The notes beneath the pieces are model-generated. The model did no database searches, was not told the origin of the DNA, and was given only the letters and a program-made list of their open reading frames with translations. A stretch of 64,000 nucleotides of DNA, from positions 1,922,001 to 1,986,000 of the forward strand of contig OZ244839.1 of NCBI GenBank assembly GCA_965220825.1. Direction: 5' to 3'. Below are positions 24,983-34,034 of this stretch, piece by piece. The translations under genes were made by a program, and so were the position numbers. The stretch's first letter is position 1, and the number at the start of each line of letters is the position of its first letter. Source of the DNA: G965220825 sp965220825. Its GTDB lineage: Bacteria; Pseudomonadota; Alphaproteobacteria; UBA828.

Positions 24983-25170
24983 GGGCGTCTCCAACCCACA
25001 CGCGCCCGGCGGGCCGCCGTGAGGAGACGCCCACGATAGATTTGGTACGCGGGTCTCCAGGCCCGCATGTTTTTGTTTTTCGAAGAAAAGAAAAATGCGG
25101 GCCTGGAGACCCGCGCACCGAAAAAAAGGGCGGCGCGTTGGGGCGACGCGCGACCGCCCATAATGCCGGT
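24983..25170. repeat. Dispersed palindromic repeat, copy D, compound, in the ppd-ndk gap
   Basis: The 327-base gap between ppd and ndk is mostly repeat. Arms lie at 25044-25067 (one change, GGTACGCG) and 25096-25119, around a 28-base AT-rich spacer. A further 10-bp inverted repeat GGGCGTCTCC/GGAGACGCCC (24983-24992 and 25023-25032) may be a diverged copy. The flank 25120-25170 matches, inverted, the left flank of copy C. The ndk promoter should lie in 25170-25290, but no clear boxes are seen. Confidence 0.85.
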
Positions 25171-25295
25171 TCGCCGGACTTGCGCGGCCCCACAGCCGAA
25201 GAAACCCCGGCGTCTCAAACGTCCTGAACGAGGACACGCCGTTGCCGGGGCACCGGGGAGCGCCTATAAGGGCGCGCCGCGAGTGGAGGGGGACC

Positions 25296-25718
25296 ATGGC
25301 GATCGAACGCACGCTTTCCATCATCAAGCCGGATGCGACGCGGCGCAATCTTACCGGCGCGATCAACCGGCGCTTCGAGGAGGCCGGGCTCGCCATCGTC
25401 GCTCAACGGCGCGTACGGCTCGCGCCGGCGCATGCGAAGGCGTTCTACGCCGTCCACAAGGAACGCCCCTTCTACGACGATCTGTGCGCCTACATGACGT
25501 CCGGCCCGGTGGTGGTCCAGGTGCTGGAGGGCGAGAACGCCGTGGCCCGCAACCGGGAGATCATGGGCGCCACCAATCCGGCCGAGGCGGCGGAGGGCAC
25601 CATCCGCCGGGACTTCGGCGAATCCCTCGAGGCCAACTCGGTGCACGGCTCGGATTCACCCGAAAACGCCGCCATCGAGGTCGCCTTCTTCTTCGCCGCG
25701 ACCGATATCGTCGGTTGA
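25296..25718 (+). CDS. ndk: Nucleoside diphosphate kinase
   Basis: Nucleoside diphosphate kinase of 140 residues, exchanging the gamma-phosphate among NTPs and NDPs. RTLSIIKPDATRRNL is the N-terminal family signature, and the phosphorylated histidine is His117 in NSVHGSDSPENA. Length is exactly typical. ATG at 25296 is preceded by GGAGGGGG; an upstream in-frame ATG at 25242 would add 18 residues out of keeping with the family. It stands alone between the repeat and clpS. Confidence 0.97.
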   Translation: MAIERTLSIIKPDATRRNLTGAINRRFEEAGLAIVAQRRVRLAPAHAKAFYAVHKERPFYDDLCAYMTSGPVVVQVLEGENAVARNREIMGATNPAEAAEGTIRRDFGESLEANSVHGSDSPENAAIEVAFFFAATDIVG

Positions 25719-25720
25719 CC

Positions 25721-25739
25721 GGCGCGCAGGGGGCGCGCC
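25721..25739 (+). terminator. GC hairpin after ndk
   Basis: A perfect 7-bp stem (GGCGCGC / GCGCGCC) with a 5-base loop lies two bases after the ndk stop. It has no T-run, so it may only slow or attenuate transcription into clpS. Confidence 0.35.
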
Positions 25740-25789
25740 GCGCGATCCGTGCTATATAGGGGGAGTGGCGCAACCAGACTGACGGGACG

Positions 25790-26116
25790 ATGACGGACCG
25801 GCGGAGCGACGACCGGCTCGACGAGCGCACCGGTGTCCTCGAAAAGACCCGGAGCGAGACCAAAAAGCCCTCCATGTACAAGGTCTTGCTGCTCAATGAC
25901 GACTACACGCCCATGGAGTTCGTCGTCATCGTCCTCATGCGCTTTTTCGCCATGGGCGAGCAGCGGGCGACCCATGTCATGCTCCAGGTCCATCGCCAGG
26001 GTATCGGCGTCTGCGGGGTCTATTCCTACGAAGTGGCCGAGACCAAGGTCGCCCAGGTGACGGAGTTCGCCCGCACCAACGAGCACCCGCTGCAGTGCAC
26101 GATGGAGAAGGAATAG
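25790..26116 (+). CDS. clpS: ClpS adaptor of the ClpAP protease
   Basis: Adaptor of 108 residues that delivers N-degron substrates to ClpA. After a variable charged tail of about 28 residues comes the conserved core YKVLLLNDDYTPMEFVV. The HVMLQVHRQGIGVCGVY segment contains the N-end-residue pocket, and the end is TNEHPLQCTMEKE. It precedes clpA by two bases, the usual alphaproteobacterial arrangement. Start ATG at 25790. Confidence 0.96.
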   Translation: MTDRRSDDRLDERTGVLEKTRSETKKPSMYKVLLLNDDYTPMEFVVIVLMRFFAMGEQRATHVMLQVHRQGIGVCGVYSYEVAETKVAQVTEFARTNEHPLQCTMEKE

Positions 26117-26118
26117 CG

Positions 26119-28422
26119 GTGCTCTCGCGCGGTCTCGAAAAAAGCCTGCACCGGGCGCTGGCGCTCGCCACCGACCGGCATCACGAGTATGCGACCCTCG
26201 AGCATCTTCTGCTGGCACTCACCGACGATTCCGACGCGACGGCCGTGCTCAAGGCCTGCGGCGTCGACATGGAGAAGCTGCGGTCCGACCTCGCAGGCTT
26301 CCTCGACGAGGAACTCGCGAGCCTGACCCGCGACCCGCCGGTGGACGCGAAGCCTACCGCCGGCTTCCAGCGGGCGATTCAGCGCGCCGTCCTCCATGTG
26401 CAATCCTCGGGTCGGACGGAAGCCACCGGCGCCAACGTGCTTGTCGCCATCTTCTCGGAGCGCGAATCCCACGCGGTCTACTTCCTGCAGGAGCAGGACA
26501 TGTCCCGCTACGACGCGGTGAACTACATCTCCCACCGCATCGCCAAGGTGCCGGGACGCGGCGAGGGCGCCGACCACGCGCAAGACCCGGGCGACGGGCC
26601 CGAGGGCGAAAGCGCCGACGCCCAGGCTCCCGAGGCTCTCGCCACCTACTGCGTGGACCTCAACGCCAAGGCGGAGGCCGGGCGCATCGACCCGCTGATC
26701 GGCCGCGATGCGGAGATCGAACGCACCGTCCAGGTGCTCTGCCGGCGCACCAAGAACAACCCGCTCTATGTGGGCGACGCGGGAGTCGGGAAGACCGCAC
26801 TGGCCGAAGGGCTCGCGCGGCGCATCGTGAACGGCGAGGTGCCCGAGGTGCTGGAAGGCGCCACCGTCTTCGCGCTCGACATGGGGGCGCTGCTCGCCGG
26901 CACCCGCTATCGCGGCGACTTCGAGGAGCGGATCAAGGCCGTGCTCGCCGAGATCGAGGCGGCGGACGGCGCAATCCTCTTCATCGACGAGATCCACACC
27001 GTGATCGGCGCGGGCGCCACCAGCGGCGGTGCCATGGACGCCTCCAACCTGCTCAAGCCGGCACTGCAAAGCGGCACGCTGCGCTGCATCGGCTCCACCA
27101 CCTACAAGGAATACCGCAACTATTTCGAGCGGGACCGCGCATTGGTCCGCCGCTTCCAGAAGATCGACGTGAACGAGCCCACCGTCGAGGAGGCGGTGCG
27201 AATCCTGCGCGGCCTCAAGCCCTGCTACGAAGAGCATCATGGCGTGCGCTACACGTCGGAGGCGATCCGCACCGCCGTGGAGCTCGCCGCCCGCTACATC
27301 AACGACCGCAAGCTGCCCGACAAGGCGATCGACGTGATCGACGAGGTGGGCGCCGCCCAGCGCCTGCTGCCGGAAGCGCGGCGGCGCAAGACCGTGGGCG
27401 TCAAGGACGTGGAGGCCGTGGTCGCGAAGATCGCCCGCATCCCGCCCAAGAGCGTGAGCCGCGGCGACCGCAAAATCCTCGAAAGCCTGGAGCGCGATCT
27501 GAAGACCGTCGTGTACGGCCAGGACGAAGCCATCGTCGCCGTTTCTGCGGCGATCAAGATGGCCCGCGCAGGCCTCCGGGAGCCGGAGAAGCCCGTCGGG
27601 TGCTACCTCTTCAGCGGACCCACCGGCGTCGGCAAGACGGAGGTCGCCCGCCAGCTCGCCCTCGCCCTCGGTGTCGAGCTCGTCCGTTTCGACATGAGCG
27701 AATATATGGAGCGCCACTCGGTCTCGCGCCTCATCGGCGCCCCGCCCGGCTATGTGGGCTTCGACCAGGGCGGACTGCTCACCGACGCTGCGGACCAGAA
27801 CCCCCACATGGTCCTGCTGCTGGACGAGATCGAGAAGGCCCATCCCGACCTCTTCAACATCCTGCTCCAGGTCATGGACCACGGGAAGCTCACGGACCAC
27901 AACGGAAAGACCGTGGATTTCCGCAATGTCATCCTCATCATGACCACCAATGCGGGCGCCGCCGAGCTCGCCAAGGCGCCGGTGGGCTTCGCACGGACCG
28001 AGCGCGAGGGAGACGACGAGGAGGCCGTCAAGCGCATGTTCTCGCCGGAGTTCCGAAACCGGCTGGACGCCGTCATCCGCTTTGCCGCGCTGCCGCCCGC
28101 GGTGATCCGCCGCGTGGTCGACAAGTTCGTCCTCCAGATGGAGAACCAGCTCGCGGACCGCAATGTGGTCGTCGAGCTGAGTTCGGCAGTACGGGACTGG
28201 CTTGCCGAAAAGGGCTACGACGCGACCTACGGTGCCCGCCCGCTCGCGCGCCTCATCCAGGACGAGATCAAGAAGCCTCTCGCCGACGAGCTGCTCTCGG
28301 GCCGCCTCGCCAAGGGCGGGCGCGTGCGGGTGGAACTCCGCGACGGCAAGCCCTCCTTCAGCTATCCGAAGGCAGGCGGGGACAAGCGCAAACGCGCCCC
28401 CGCGCCCGCGCACGCCCGCTGA
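26119..28422 (+). CDS. clpA: ATP-dependent Clp protease ATP-binding subunit ClpA
   Basis: AAA+ unfoldase of the ClpAP protease, 767 residues. The N-domain (LSRGLEKSLHRALALA) docks ClpS. D1 has Walker A GDAGVGKTALAEG and Walker B ILFIDEIHT. D2 has SGPTGVGKTEVARQ and LLLDEIEKAHPDLFNI, followed by the sensor and arginine-finger region. The GTG at 26119, two bases after the clpS stop, gives the standard N-terminus. The charged linker around residues 150-185 is somewhat longer than usual. Confidence 0.96.
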   Translation: MLSRGLEKSLHRALALATDRHHEYATLEHLLLALTDDSDATAVLKACGVDMEKLRSDLAGFLDEELASLTRDPPVDAKPTAGFQRAIQRAVLHVQSSGRTEATGANVLVAIFSERESHAVYFLQEQDMSRYDAVNYISHRIAKVPGRGEGADHAQDPGDGPEGESADAQAPEALATYCVDLNAKAEAGRIDPLIGRDAEIERTVQVLCRRTKNNPLYVGDAGVGKTALAEGLARRIVNGEVPEVLEGATVFALDMGALLAGTRYRGDFEERIKAVLAEIEAADGAILFIDEIHTVIGAGATSGGAMDASNLLKPALQSGTLRCIGSTTYKEYRNYFERDRALVRRFQKIDVNEPTVEEAVRILRGLKPCYEEHHGVRYTSEAIRTAVELAARYINDRKLPDKAIDVIDEVGAAQRLLPEARRRKTVGVKDVEAVVAKIARIPPKSVSRGDRKILESLERDLKTVVYGQDEAIVAVSAAIKMARAGLREPEKPVGCYLFSGPTGVGKTEVARQLALALGVELVRFDMSEYMERHSVSRLIGAPPGYVGFDQGGLLTDAADQNPHMVLLLDEIEKAHPDLFNILLQVMDHGKLTDHNGKTVDFRNVILIMTTNAGAAELAKAPVGFARTEREGDDEEAVKRMFSPEFRNRLDAVIRFAALPPAVIRRVVDKFVLQMENQLADRNVVVELSSAVRDWLAEKGYDATYGARPLARLIQDEIKKPLADELLSGRLAKGGRVRVELRDGKPSFSYPKAGGDKRKRAPAPAHAR

Positions 28423-28437
28423 AGGGCGGCGCTGAGG

Positions 28438-29592
28438 GTGCCCTATCCCTTCCTCACCGGACTTCGGATCCTCGACCTCAGCCAGTACATCCCCGGCCCC
28501 TATGGCAGCCTGATCCTCGCCGATCTCGGGGCGGACGTGGTCAAGGTGGAACCGCCGGGCGGAGAGCCCATGCGCCGCGTGGGACCGCGCGATTCCGACG
28601 GCGTCTCGCCCTGGTACAAGATGGTGAACGGCGGCAAGCGCGTGGTGGAGATCGACCTCAAGGCAGACGACGGAAAACGCGCTTTCCGCGCCCTGGTTGA
28701 GCGCGCCGACGCGCTCCTGGAATCCTACCGCCCCGGCGTGCTCGACCGGCTCGGTTTCAGCCATGACGCCCTGCACGAAATAAACCCGCGCATCGTCACC
28801 TGCTCGCTCTCGGGCTGGGGCCTCACGGGCCCCTACCGCCTGCGTGGCGGACATGACATCAACTACATGGCGCTCACCGGCGGGCTGGACAATTCGGGCG
28901 TTGCAGAACACCCGGTCGTCGCCTTCCCGCCCACCGCCGATTTCGCGAGCGGAATGCAGGCGGCGCTCAGCATCATGGGAGCCCTCCTCGGGCGCGACCG
29001 CACGCGCGGCGGACGGGGCGCCACCATCGACATCAGCATCTCGGAAACCGTCCTGCCCTGGCAGATCTGGGCGCTTAACGGCCTGTTGCACGAAGGTTGG
29101 AGCGTCCCCCGCGCGGCCCAGTTCCCCAACGGGGGCGCCGCCTTCTACAACATCTACCGGACCGCCGATGGACGCTTCGTCACCCTGGGCGCGCTGGAGG
29201 AGAAGTTCTGGCGCAATTTCTGCACGGCCGTCGGCCGTCCCGACTGGGGGGAGCGCCAGTGGGAGCCCCGGCCCCAGACCGGACTGATCGAGGAGGTCGC
29301 GGCCTTCGTGCGCGCACGCACCCTCGACGAGATGAACGCCCTCCTGGAGGGAGTCGACTGCTGCTACGAGCCGGTCCACCGTCTGGAGGACGTGCCGGAC
29401 CACCCCCATGTCCGGGCGCGCGCTCTGCTGCGCAAACATGAGGGGCCCGACCCGGCCTATGAGATTCTCTTCCCCGGCTGGATCGACAGCGCGCCGCCGC
29501 CCGCCCGCCGGCCGGTCGAGAGTGCCTCCGCCGAGGCCACGGTCGCCGCGTGGGACGATGCGGGCGGCGCGGACTCCCCGGCGGACGGGTGA
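28438..29592 (+). CDS. CaiB/BaiF family CoA transferase
   Basis: Class III CoA-transferase or racemase of 384 residues, starting at GTG 28438. The N-terminus (LRILDLSQYIPGPYGSLIL) with DLGADVVKVEPPGGEPMR is canonical, and the conserved aspartate region reads GGHDINYMALTGGLDNSG. Members move CoA between carboxylic acids or epimerise 2-methylacyl-CoAs. Residues match the alpha-methylacyl-CoA racemase side in general shape, but the substrate cannot be assigned. It lies between clpA and plsY in a tight same-strand run. Confidence 0.88.
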   Translation: MPYPFLTGLRILDLSQYIPGPYGSLILADLGADVVKVEPPGGEPMRRVGPRDSDGVSPWYKMVNGGKRVVEIDLKADDGKRAFRALVERADALLESYRPGVLDRLGFSHDALHEINPRIVTCSLSGWGLTGPYRLRGGHDINYMALTGGLDNSGVAEHPVVAFPPTADFASGMQAALSIMGALLGRDRTRGGRGATIDISISETVLPWQIWALNGLLHEGWSVPRAAQFPNGGAAFYNIYRTADGRFVTLGALEEKFWRNFCTAVGRPDWGERQWEPRPQTGLIEEVAAFVRARTLDEMNALLEGVDCCYEPVHRLEDVPDHPHVRARALLRKHEGPDPAYEILFPGWIDSAPPPARRPVESASAEATVAAWDDAGGADSPADG

Positions 29593-29598
29593 GGCTTC

Positions 29599-30237
29599 GT
29601 GCCCGATCCGCTCGGCGGCATCGCATACACTTGGCCGTTCTATCTGGGCGGCGTGCTCGCCTATCTGGTGGGCGGGATTCCCATGGGGATCCTGGTGGCG
29701 CGGCTCTTCGGGCTCGCCGATCCGCGCAGCATCGGCTCCGGCAATATCGGCGCAACCAACGTGCTGCGCACCGGCAACAAGAAGGCGGCGGCGCTCACCC
29801 TGCTGCTCGACGGCGGCAAGGGCGCCGTCGTCGTCGTGGCGGCAAACCGCTTCGGCCCCGACCTGGCGGTGATCGCCGCGGGCGCCGCGGTTGTGGGCCA
29901 CATCGCGCCCGTCTGGCTGCTCTTCAAGGGAGGCAAGGGCGTGGCGACCACGCTCGGCGCACTGCTCGCCATCGCCTGGCCCGTGGGGCTCGCCGCCTGC
30001 GGCCTCTGGCTCGCCACCGCCGCGCTCTTCCGCTATTCGTCGCTCGCGGCCCTCGTCGCCCTCGGGGCGGCGCCGGGCCTCGCGCTTGCCTTCGAAGAAC
30101 CGCAAATCGCCTGGCTCGCGGGCTTCCTCGCCGTCGTCGCCGCACTCCGTCATGGCGGCAACATCCTTCGTCTCGTGCGCGGCACCGAACCCAGGATTGG
30201 CCGCACCCGTCCCGCCACCGGCTCGAACGGCGGCTGA
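29599..30237 (+). CDS. plsY: Acyl-phosphate glycerol-3-phosphate acyltransferase
   Basis: Integral membrane acyltransferase of 212 residues that acylates glycerol-3-phosphate from acyl-phosphate in phospholipid synthesis. Motif 1 reads SGNIGATNVLRTGNKKAA, motif 2 FKGGKGVATTLGALLAI and motif 3 SSLAALVALG; about five membrane segments are visible. GTG start at 29599, six bases after the CoA transferase. dprA follows, a plsY-dprA-topA order common in alphaproteobacteria. Confidence 0.95.
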   Translation: MPDPLGGIAYTWPFYLGGVLAYLVGGIPMGILVARLFGLADPRSIGSGNIGATNVLRTGNKKAAALTLLLDGGKGAVVVVAANRFGPDLAVIAAGAAVVGHIAPVWLLFKGGKGVATTLGALLAIAWPVGLAACGLWLATAALFRYSSLAALVALGAAPGLALAFEEPQIAWLAGFLAVVAALRHGGNILRLVRGTEPRIGRTRPATGSNGG

Positions 30238-30255
30238 GCAAACCCCCACTCCGCA

Positions 30256-31386
30256 ATGGCCGCCAAGGGCGAACTCTCCGACGCGGAACGCATGGACTGG
30301 CTCCGGCTCGCGCGCAGCGCCAATGTGGGGCCCGTTGCCTTCCGCCAGCTTCTGGAGCGATTCGGAACGCCAGCCGCCGCGCTCGACGCCTTGCCGAGGC
30401 TCGCACGGCGAGGCGGCGGGAAGCGGACGATCGCACGCCATTCCCGGAGCGAGGCGGAGCGCGAGATCGCCCGGCTGGCCAAGCTCGGCGGGCGCCTGGT
30501 CGCGCTGTGCGAGCCGTCCTATCCGGAGGCCCTCGCGGCGCTCGCCGATCCGCCACCGCTGCTGTCGCTGCTGGGAGAACCCGCCCTGCCGGCGCGCCCT
30601 TCCATCGCCGTCGTCGGCGCGCGCAACGCCTCCGCCAACGGTCTGCGCCTCGCCGAACGGCTTGCCGGAGAGCTGGGCGAAGCGGGGTTCGCCGTGGTCT
30701 CCGGCATGGCGCGGGGCATTGACGCACGGGCCCACCAGGGCGCGCTGGAGACAGGCACCACCGCCGTTCTCGGCGGCGGCGTGGATGTCGTCTATCCCAG
30801 GGAGAACCGCGCGCTCTACGACCGGCTTCGGGAGCAGGGCGCCATCGTCTCCGAGACGGCGCTCGGCACCGCGCCGCTCGCGCGCCACTTCCCCCGCCGC
30901 AACCGGATCGTCTCCGGCCTCTCCCGCGGTGTGGTGGTGGTGGAAGCGGCGGTGCGCTCCGGGTCGCTGATCACCGCGCGCTTTGCGCTCGAGCAGGGCC
31001 GTGACGTGTTCGCCGTACCGGGGTCGCCCCTCGACCCGCGCGCCCGAGGGCCGAACGACCTGATCCGCCAGGGCGCCTCTTTGGTGGAGAGTGCGGATGA
31101 CGTGCTGAACGCCCTCGGCGGCCCGCCCAGCACGGACGCGGAACGGCGCAGCACGCGGGCGCCGGCGGCCCGACCCGGTGCGGCACTGGAAGAGGACGCG
31201 CCTCTCGATGCGCAAGCGGCCGTGCTTGCGCTCCTGGGTGCGGCACCCGCCCCGGTGGACCGGATCGTGCGGGAGAGCAGGTTGACACCTGCCGCCGTCG
31301 CGACCATTTTGCTGGAACTTGAACTGGCTGGGCGCGTGGAACGCCAACCCGGAAGCCTGATTTCGCTGACTGGATCGGAGCCGTAG
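30256..31386 (+). CDS. dprA: DNA-processing protein DprA
   Basis: RecA-loading protein of natural transformation, 376 residues. An N-terminal SAM/HhH-like region (LRLARSANVGPVAFRQLLERF) precedes the Rossmann-like DprA domain. That domain has VVGARNASANG, VSGMARGIDARAHQGAL, RNRIVSGLSRGVVVVEA and FAVPGSP. The last 60 residues form the winged-helix tail. Length is normal and all core motifs are intact. It indicates at least part of a competence apparatus; no other competence gene is in the window. Confidence 0.95.
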   Translation: MAAKGELSDAERMDWLRLARSANVGPVAFRQLLERFGTPAAALDALPRLARRGGGKRTIARHSRSEAEREIARLAKLGGRLVALCEPSYPEALAALADPPPLLSLLGEPALPARPSIAVVGARNASANGLRLAERLAGELGEAGFAVVSGMARGIDARAHQGALETGTTAVLGGGVDVVYPRENRALYDRLREQGAIVSETALGTAPLARHFPRRNRIVSGLSRGVVVVEAAVRSGSLITARFALEQGRDVFAVPGSPLDPRARGPNDLIRQGASLVESADDVLNALGGPPSTDAERRSTRAPAARPGAALEEDAPLDAQAAVLALLGAAPAPVDRIVRESRLTPAAVATILLELELAGRVERQPGSLISLTGSEP

Positions 31387-31418
31387 CGGCGCGCCGCGCC
31401 GCAGGCGACCATTGCGGA

Positions 31419-34019
31419 ATGCACGTCGTCGTCGTCGAATCGCCTACCAAGGCATCCACCATCAACCGGTATCTGGGGCGGGATTACCGGGTCGTCGCCT
31501 CCATGGGCCATGTGCGCGATCTGCCGCCCAAGGACGGCTCCGTGCGCCCTGACGAATCCTTCGCCATGGACTGGGCCGTCACCGACGGGGCGGAGAAGAA
31601 TCTCCGCGCCATCGTGAACGCGCTGCGGGGTGCGGAGGTGCTTTATCTCGCGACCGACCCGGATCGCGAAGGCGAAGCGATCTCCTGGCATGTCCTAGAG
31701 GAGCTCGGGCGGCGCAATAAACTGAACGGCATCCCGGTGAAGCGCGTGGTCTTCACCGAGATCACCAAGAGTGCGGTGCTCGACGCCATCGCCCAGCCGC
31801 GGGACGTGGACGGCGACCTGGTGGACGCATACAAGGCACGCCGGGCGCTCGACTATCTGGTGGGCTTCACCCTTTCGCCGGTGCTGTGGCGCAAGCTGCC
31901 CGGCGCACGTTCGGCGGGCCGCGTGCAGTCCGTCGCGCTCCGGCTGGTGTGCGACCGCGAAGCGGCGATCGAAGCGTTCGAGGCCCGGGAATACTGGTCC
32001 GTCGAGGCGGTTCTCACGACGCCTCGCGGCGAGCGTCTGCCGGCCCGGCTCGCCGTTCTCGACGGCGAGAAGCTCGGCAAGTTCGACCTCGGCGACGAGG
32101 CGGCGGCAGAAGCTGCGGCGGCGCTGGTTTGCGCGGGGCGCTTCCACGTCGCGGCGATCAAGAACAAGCGGGTCAAGCGAAACCCCGCACCGCCCTTTAC
32201 CACCTCCACCCTCCAGCAGGAGGCCGCGCGCAAGCTGGGCTTCGCCGCCCGGCGGACCATGCGAGTCGCCCAACAGCTCTATGAGGGCATCGAGGTCGGC
32301 GGCGAGCGGGTGGGGCTCATCACCTATATGCGGACCGACGGCGTCCATATGGCAAGACAGGCGGTGGACGGCGCCCGTCGGACGATCCGGAGTCGGTATG
32401 GCGACGATTATCTGCCGGAAAAACCCCGCGCCTACCGCAGCAAGGCGCGCAACGCGCAGGAAGCGCACGAGGCGATCCGGCCCACCGACATCGCCCGCGC
32501 GCCCGACATCCTTTCACGCGCCCTGGACAGGGACCAGACCCGGCTCTACGACCTGATCTGGAAGCGTGCGGTGGCGAGCCAGATGGCGAGCGCCGCATTC
32601 GATCAGGTCGCCATCGACATCCCCTCGGAAGACGGGCGCGCAGGCCTCAGGGCCAACGGCTCCACCCTCGCCTTCGACGGCTTCCTGCGGGTCTATCAGG
32701 AGGGGCGGGACGATACCGGGGAGAACGCCGACGAGGAACGCCGGATACCCCCGGTCAAGGAGAACGAGCCGCTCGCCGTGGCCGAGGTCGTTCCCAGCCA
32801 GCATTTCACCGAACCCCCGCCGCGCTATTCGGAGGCAAGCCTCGTCAAACGGCTGGAGGAACTCGGCATCGGGCGGCCTTCCACCTACGCCTCCATCCTC
32901 TCCGTGCTCCAGGATCGCAACTATGTGCGCCTCGAGCAGCGCCGTTTCGTGCCGGAGGATCGGGGCCGTATCGTCACCGTGTTCCTGGAGAGCTTCTTCG
33001 GCCGGTATGTGGAGTACGACTTCACCGCAAAACTCGAAAGCCAGCTCGACGCCATCTCCGCCGGACGCATCGACTGGCGAAAGGTACTGACCGACTTCTG
33101 GCAAGACTTCGCCGGGGCCGTGGACCAGACCAAGGGCCTCCGGGTGGCCCAGGTTCTGGACGCACTGAACGAAACGCTGGGGCCGCACCTCTTCCCCGCC
33201 GGCGCAGGCGATTCGGATCCGCGGCTCTGTCCCGCATGCGACAGCGGGCGGCTTTCGCTGAAGCTCGGGCGCTACGGCCCCTTTATCGGGTGCGCGAACT
33301 ACCCCGAATGCCGATACACCCGCCCGCTCGCAGACGATTCGGCGGAGAGCGCCGAACCGAAAATACTGGGAAACGACCCGGAGACCGAACGTCCGATTCT
33401 GCTGAAACGCGGCCCCTACGGCCCCTATCTCCAGTTGGGAGAGGGGGACGCGGACGGAGGCAAGCCCCGGCGGGTTTCGCTCCCCAAGGACCAGCCCCCC
33501 GATCTGGTGGACCTCGAGACCGCGCTGGGCCTGCTATCCCTGCCGCGGGAGATCGGGACCCACCCGGAAAGCGGCAAGCCCGTCACGGCCGGCATCGGGC
33601 GCTACGGGCCCTATATCAAGCATGACGGCGCCTATCGCTCGCTGCCCCGCGACGAGAGCGTGCTTACCGTGGGCCTGAACCGGGCGGTTGTGCTGCTCGC
33701 CGAACAGCCCAAGCGCGGCGCGCGCACCATACGCGCGCTCGGCGACCATCCCACGGACGGCAAGCCCGTCACCCTGCGGGAGGGCCGCTACGGTCCCTAT
33801 GTGGAGCACGGCAAGCTGCGGGCGACGCTGCCCAAGGACGAGACACCCGAGCACATCACCCTGGAGCGCGCTACAGCCCTGCTCGCGGAGAAGGCGGCCA
33901 AGGGCGGCGCGGGCGGGAAGTCCCCGCGGCGGCGGACCGCGGCCAAACGGACGGGCGGTGCCAAGCGGAAGCCCGCACGAAAGACGGCGGCGAAGACTCC
34001 GCCCTCCGATACCCCGTAG
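31419..34019 (+). CDS. topA: DNA topoisomerase I
   Basis: Type IA topoisomerase of 866 residues relaxing negative supercoils. The Toprim domain begins VVVESPTKASTINRYLG and has the acidic ATDPDREGEAI. The active-site tyrosine is about residue 303 in GLITYMRTDG. One C4 zinc finger (CPACDSGRLSLKLGRYGPF to CANYPEC) is followed by repeated GRYGPY-type modules and a Lys/Arg/Ala-rich tail. ATG at 31419, 33 bases after dprA. Nothing is missing. Confidence 0.96.
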   Translation: MHVVVVESPTKASTINRYLGRDYRVVASMGHVRDLPPKDGSVRPDESFAMDWAVTDGAEKNLRAIVNALRGAEVLYLATDPDREGEAISWHVLEELGRRNKLNGIPVKRVVFTEITKSAVLDAIAQPRDVDGDLVDAYKARRALDYLVGFTLSPVLWRKLPGARSAGRVQSVALRLVCDREAAIEAFEAREYWSVEAVLTTPRGERLPARLAVLDGEKLGKFDLGDEAAAEAAAALVCAGRFHVAAIKNKRVKRNPAPPFTTSTLQQEAARKLGFAARRTMRVAQQLYEGIEVGGERVGLITYMRTDGVHMARQAVDGARRTIRSRYGDDYLPEKPRAYRSKARNAQEAHEAIRPTDIARAPDILSRALDRDQTRLYDLIWKRAVASQMASAAFDQVAIDIPSEDGRAGLRANGSTLAFDGFLRVYQEGRDDTGENADEERRIPPVKENEPLAVAEVVPSQHFTEPPPRYSEASLVKRLEELGIGRPSTYASILSVLQDRNYVRLEQRRFVPEDRGRIVTVFLESFFGRYVEYDFTAKLESQLDAISAGRIDWRKVLTDFWQDFAGAVDQTKGLRVAQVLDALNETLGPHLFPAGAGDSDPRLCPACDSGRLSLKLGRYGPFIGCANYPECRYTRPLADDSAESAEPKILGNDPETERPILLKRGPYGPYLQLGEGDADGGKPRRVSLPKDQPPDLVDLETALGLLSLPREIGTHPESGKPVTAGIGRYGPYIKHDGAYRSLPRDESVLTVGLNRAVVLLAEQPKRGARTIRALGDHPTDGKPVTLREGRYGPYVEHGKLRATLPKDETPEHITLERATALLAEKAAKGGAGGKSPRRRTAAKRTGGAKRKPARKTAAKTPPSDTP

Positions 34020-34034
34020 GCCGGCCCGGGCGCC

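Noticed and set aside
13292..25119. CRISPR array
   Set aside because: The repeats are kilobases apart, are inverted pairs and have no regular spacers or cas genes.
24782..25396. Short frames with GSPGPH, RAWRPAH or GLETRAP peptides around the repeats
   Set aside because: They are translations of the palindromic repeat, not genes; the same holds at 13.3, 15.6 and 19.3 kb.
26026..31347. A 1773-codon open frame on the minus strand
   Set aside because: It lies antisense to clpA, the CoA transferase, plsY and dprA, all of which have clear motifs; long shadow frames are common at this GC content.
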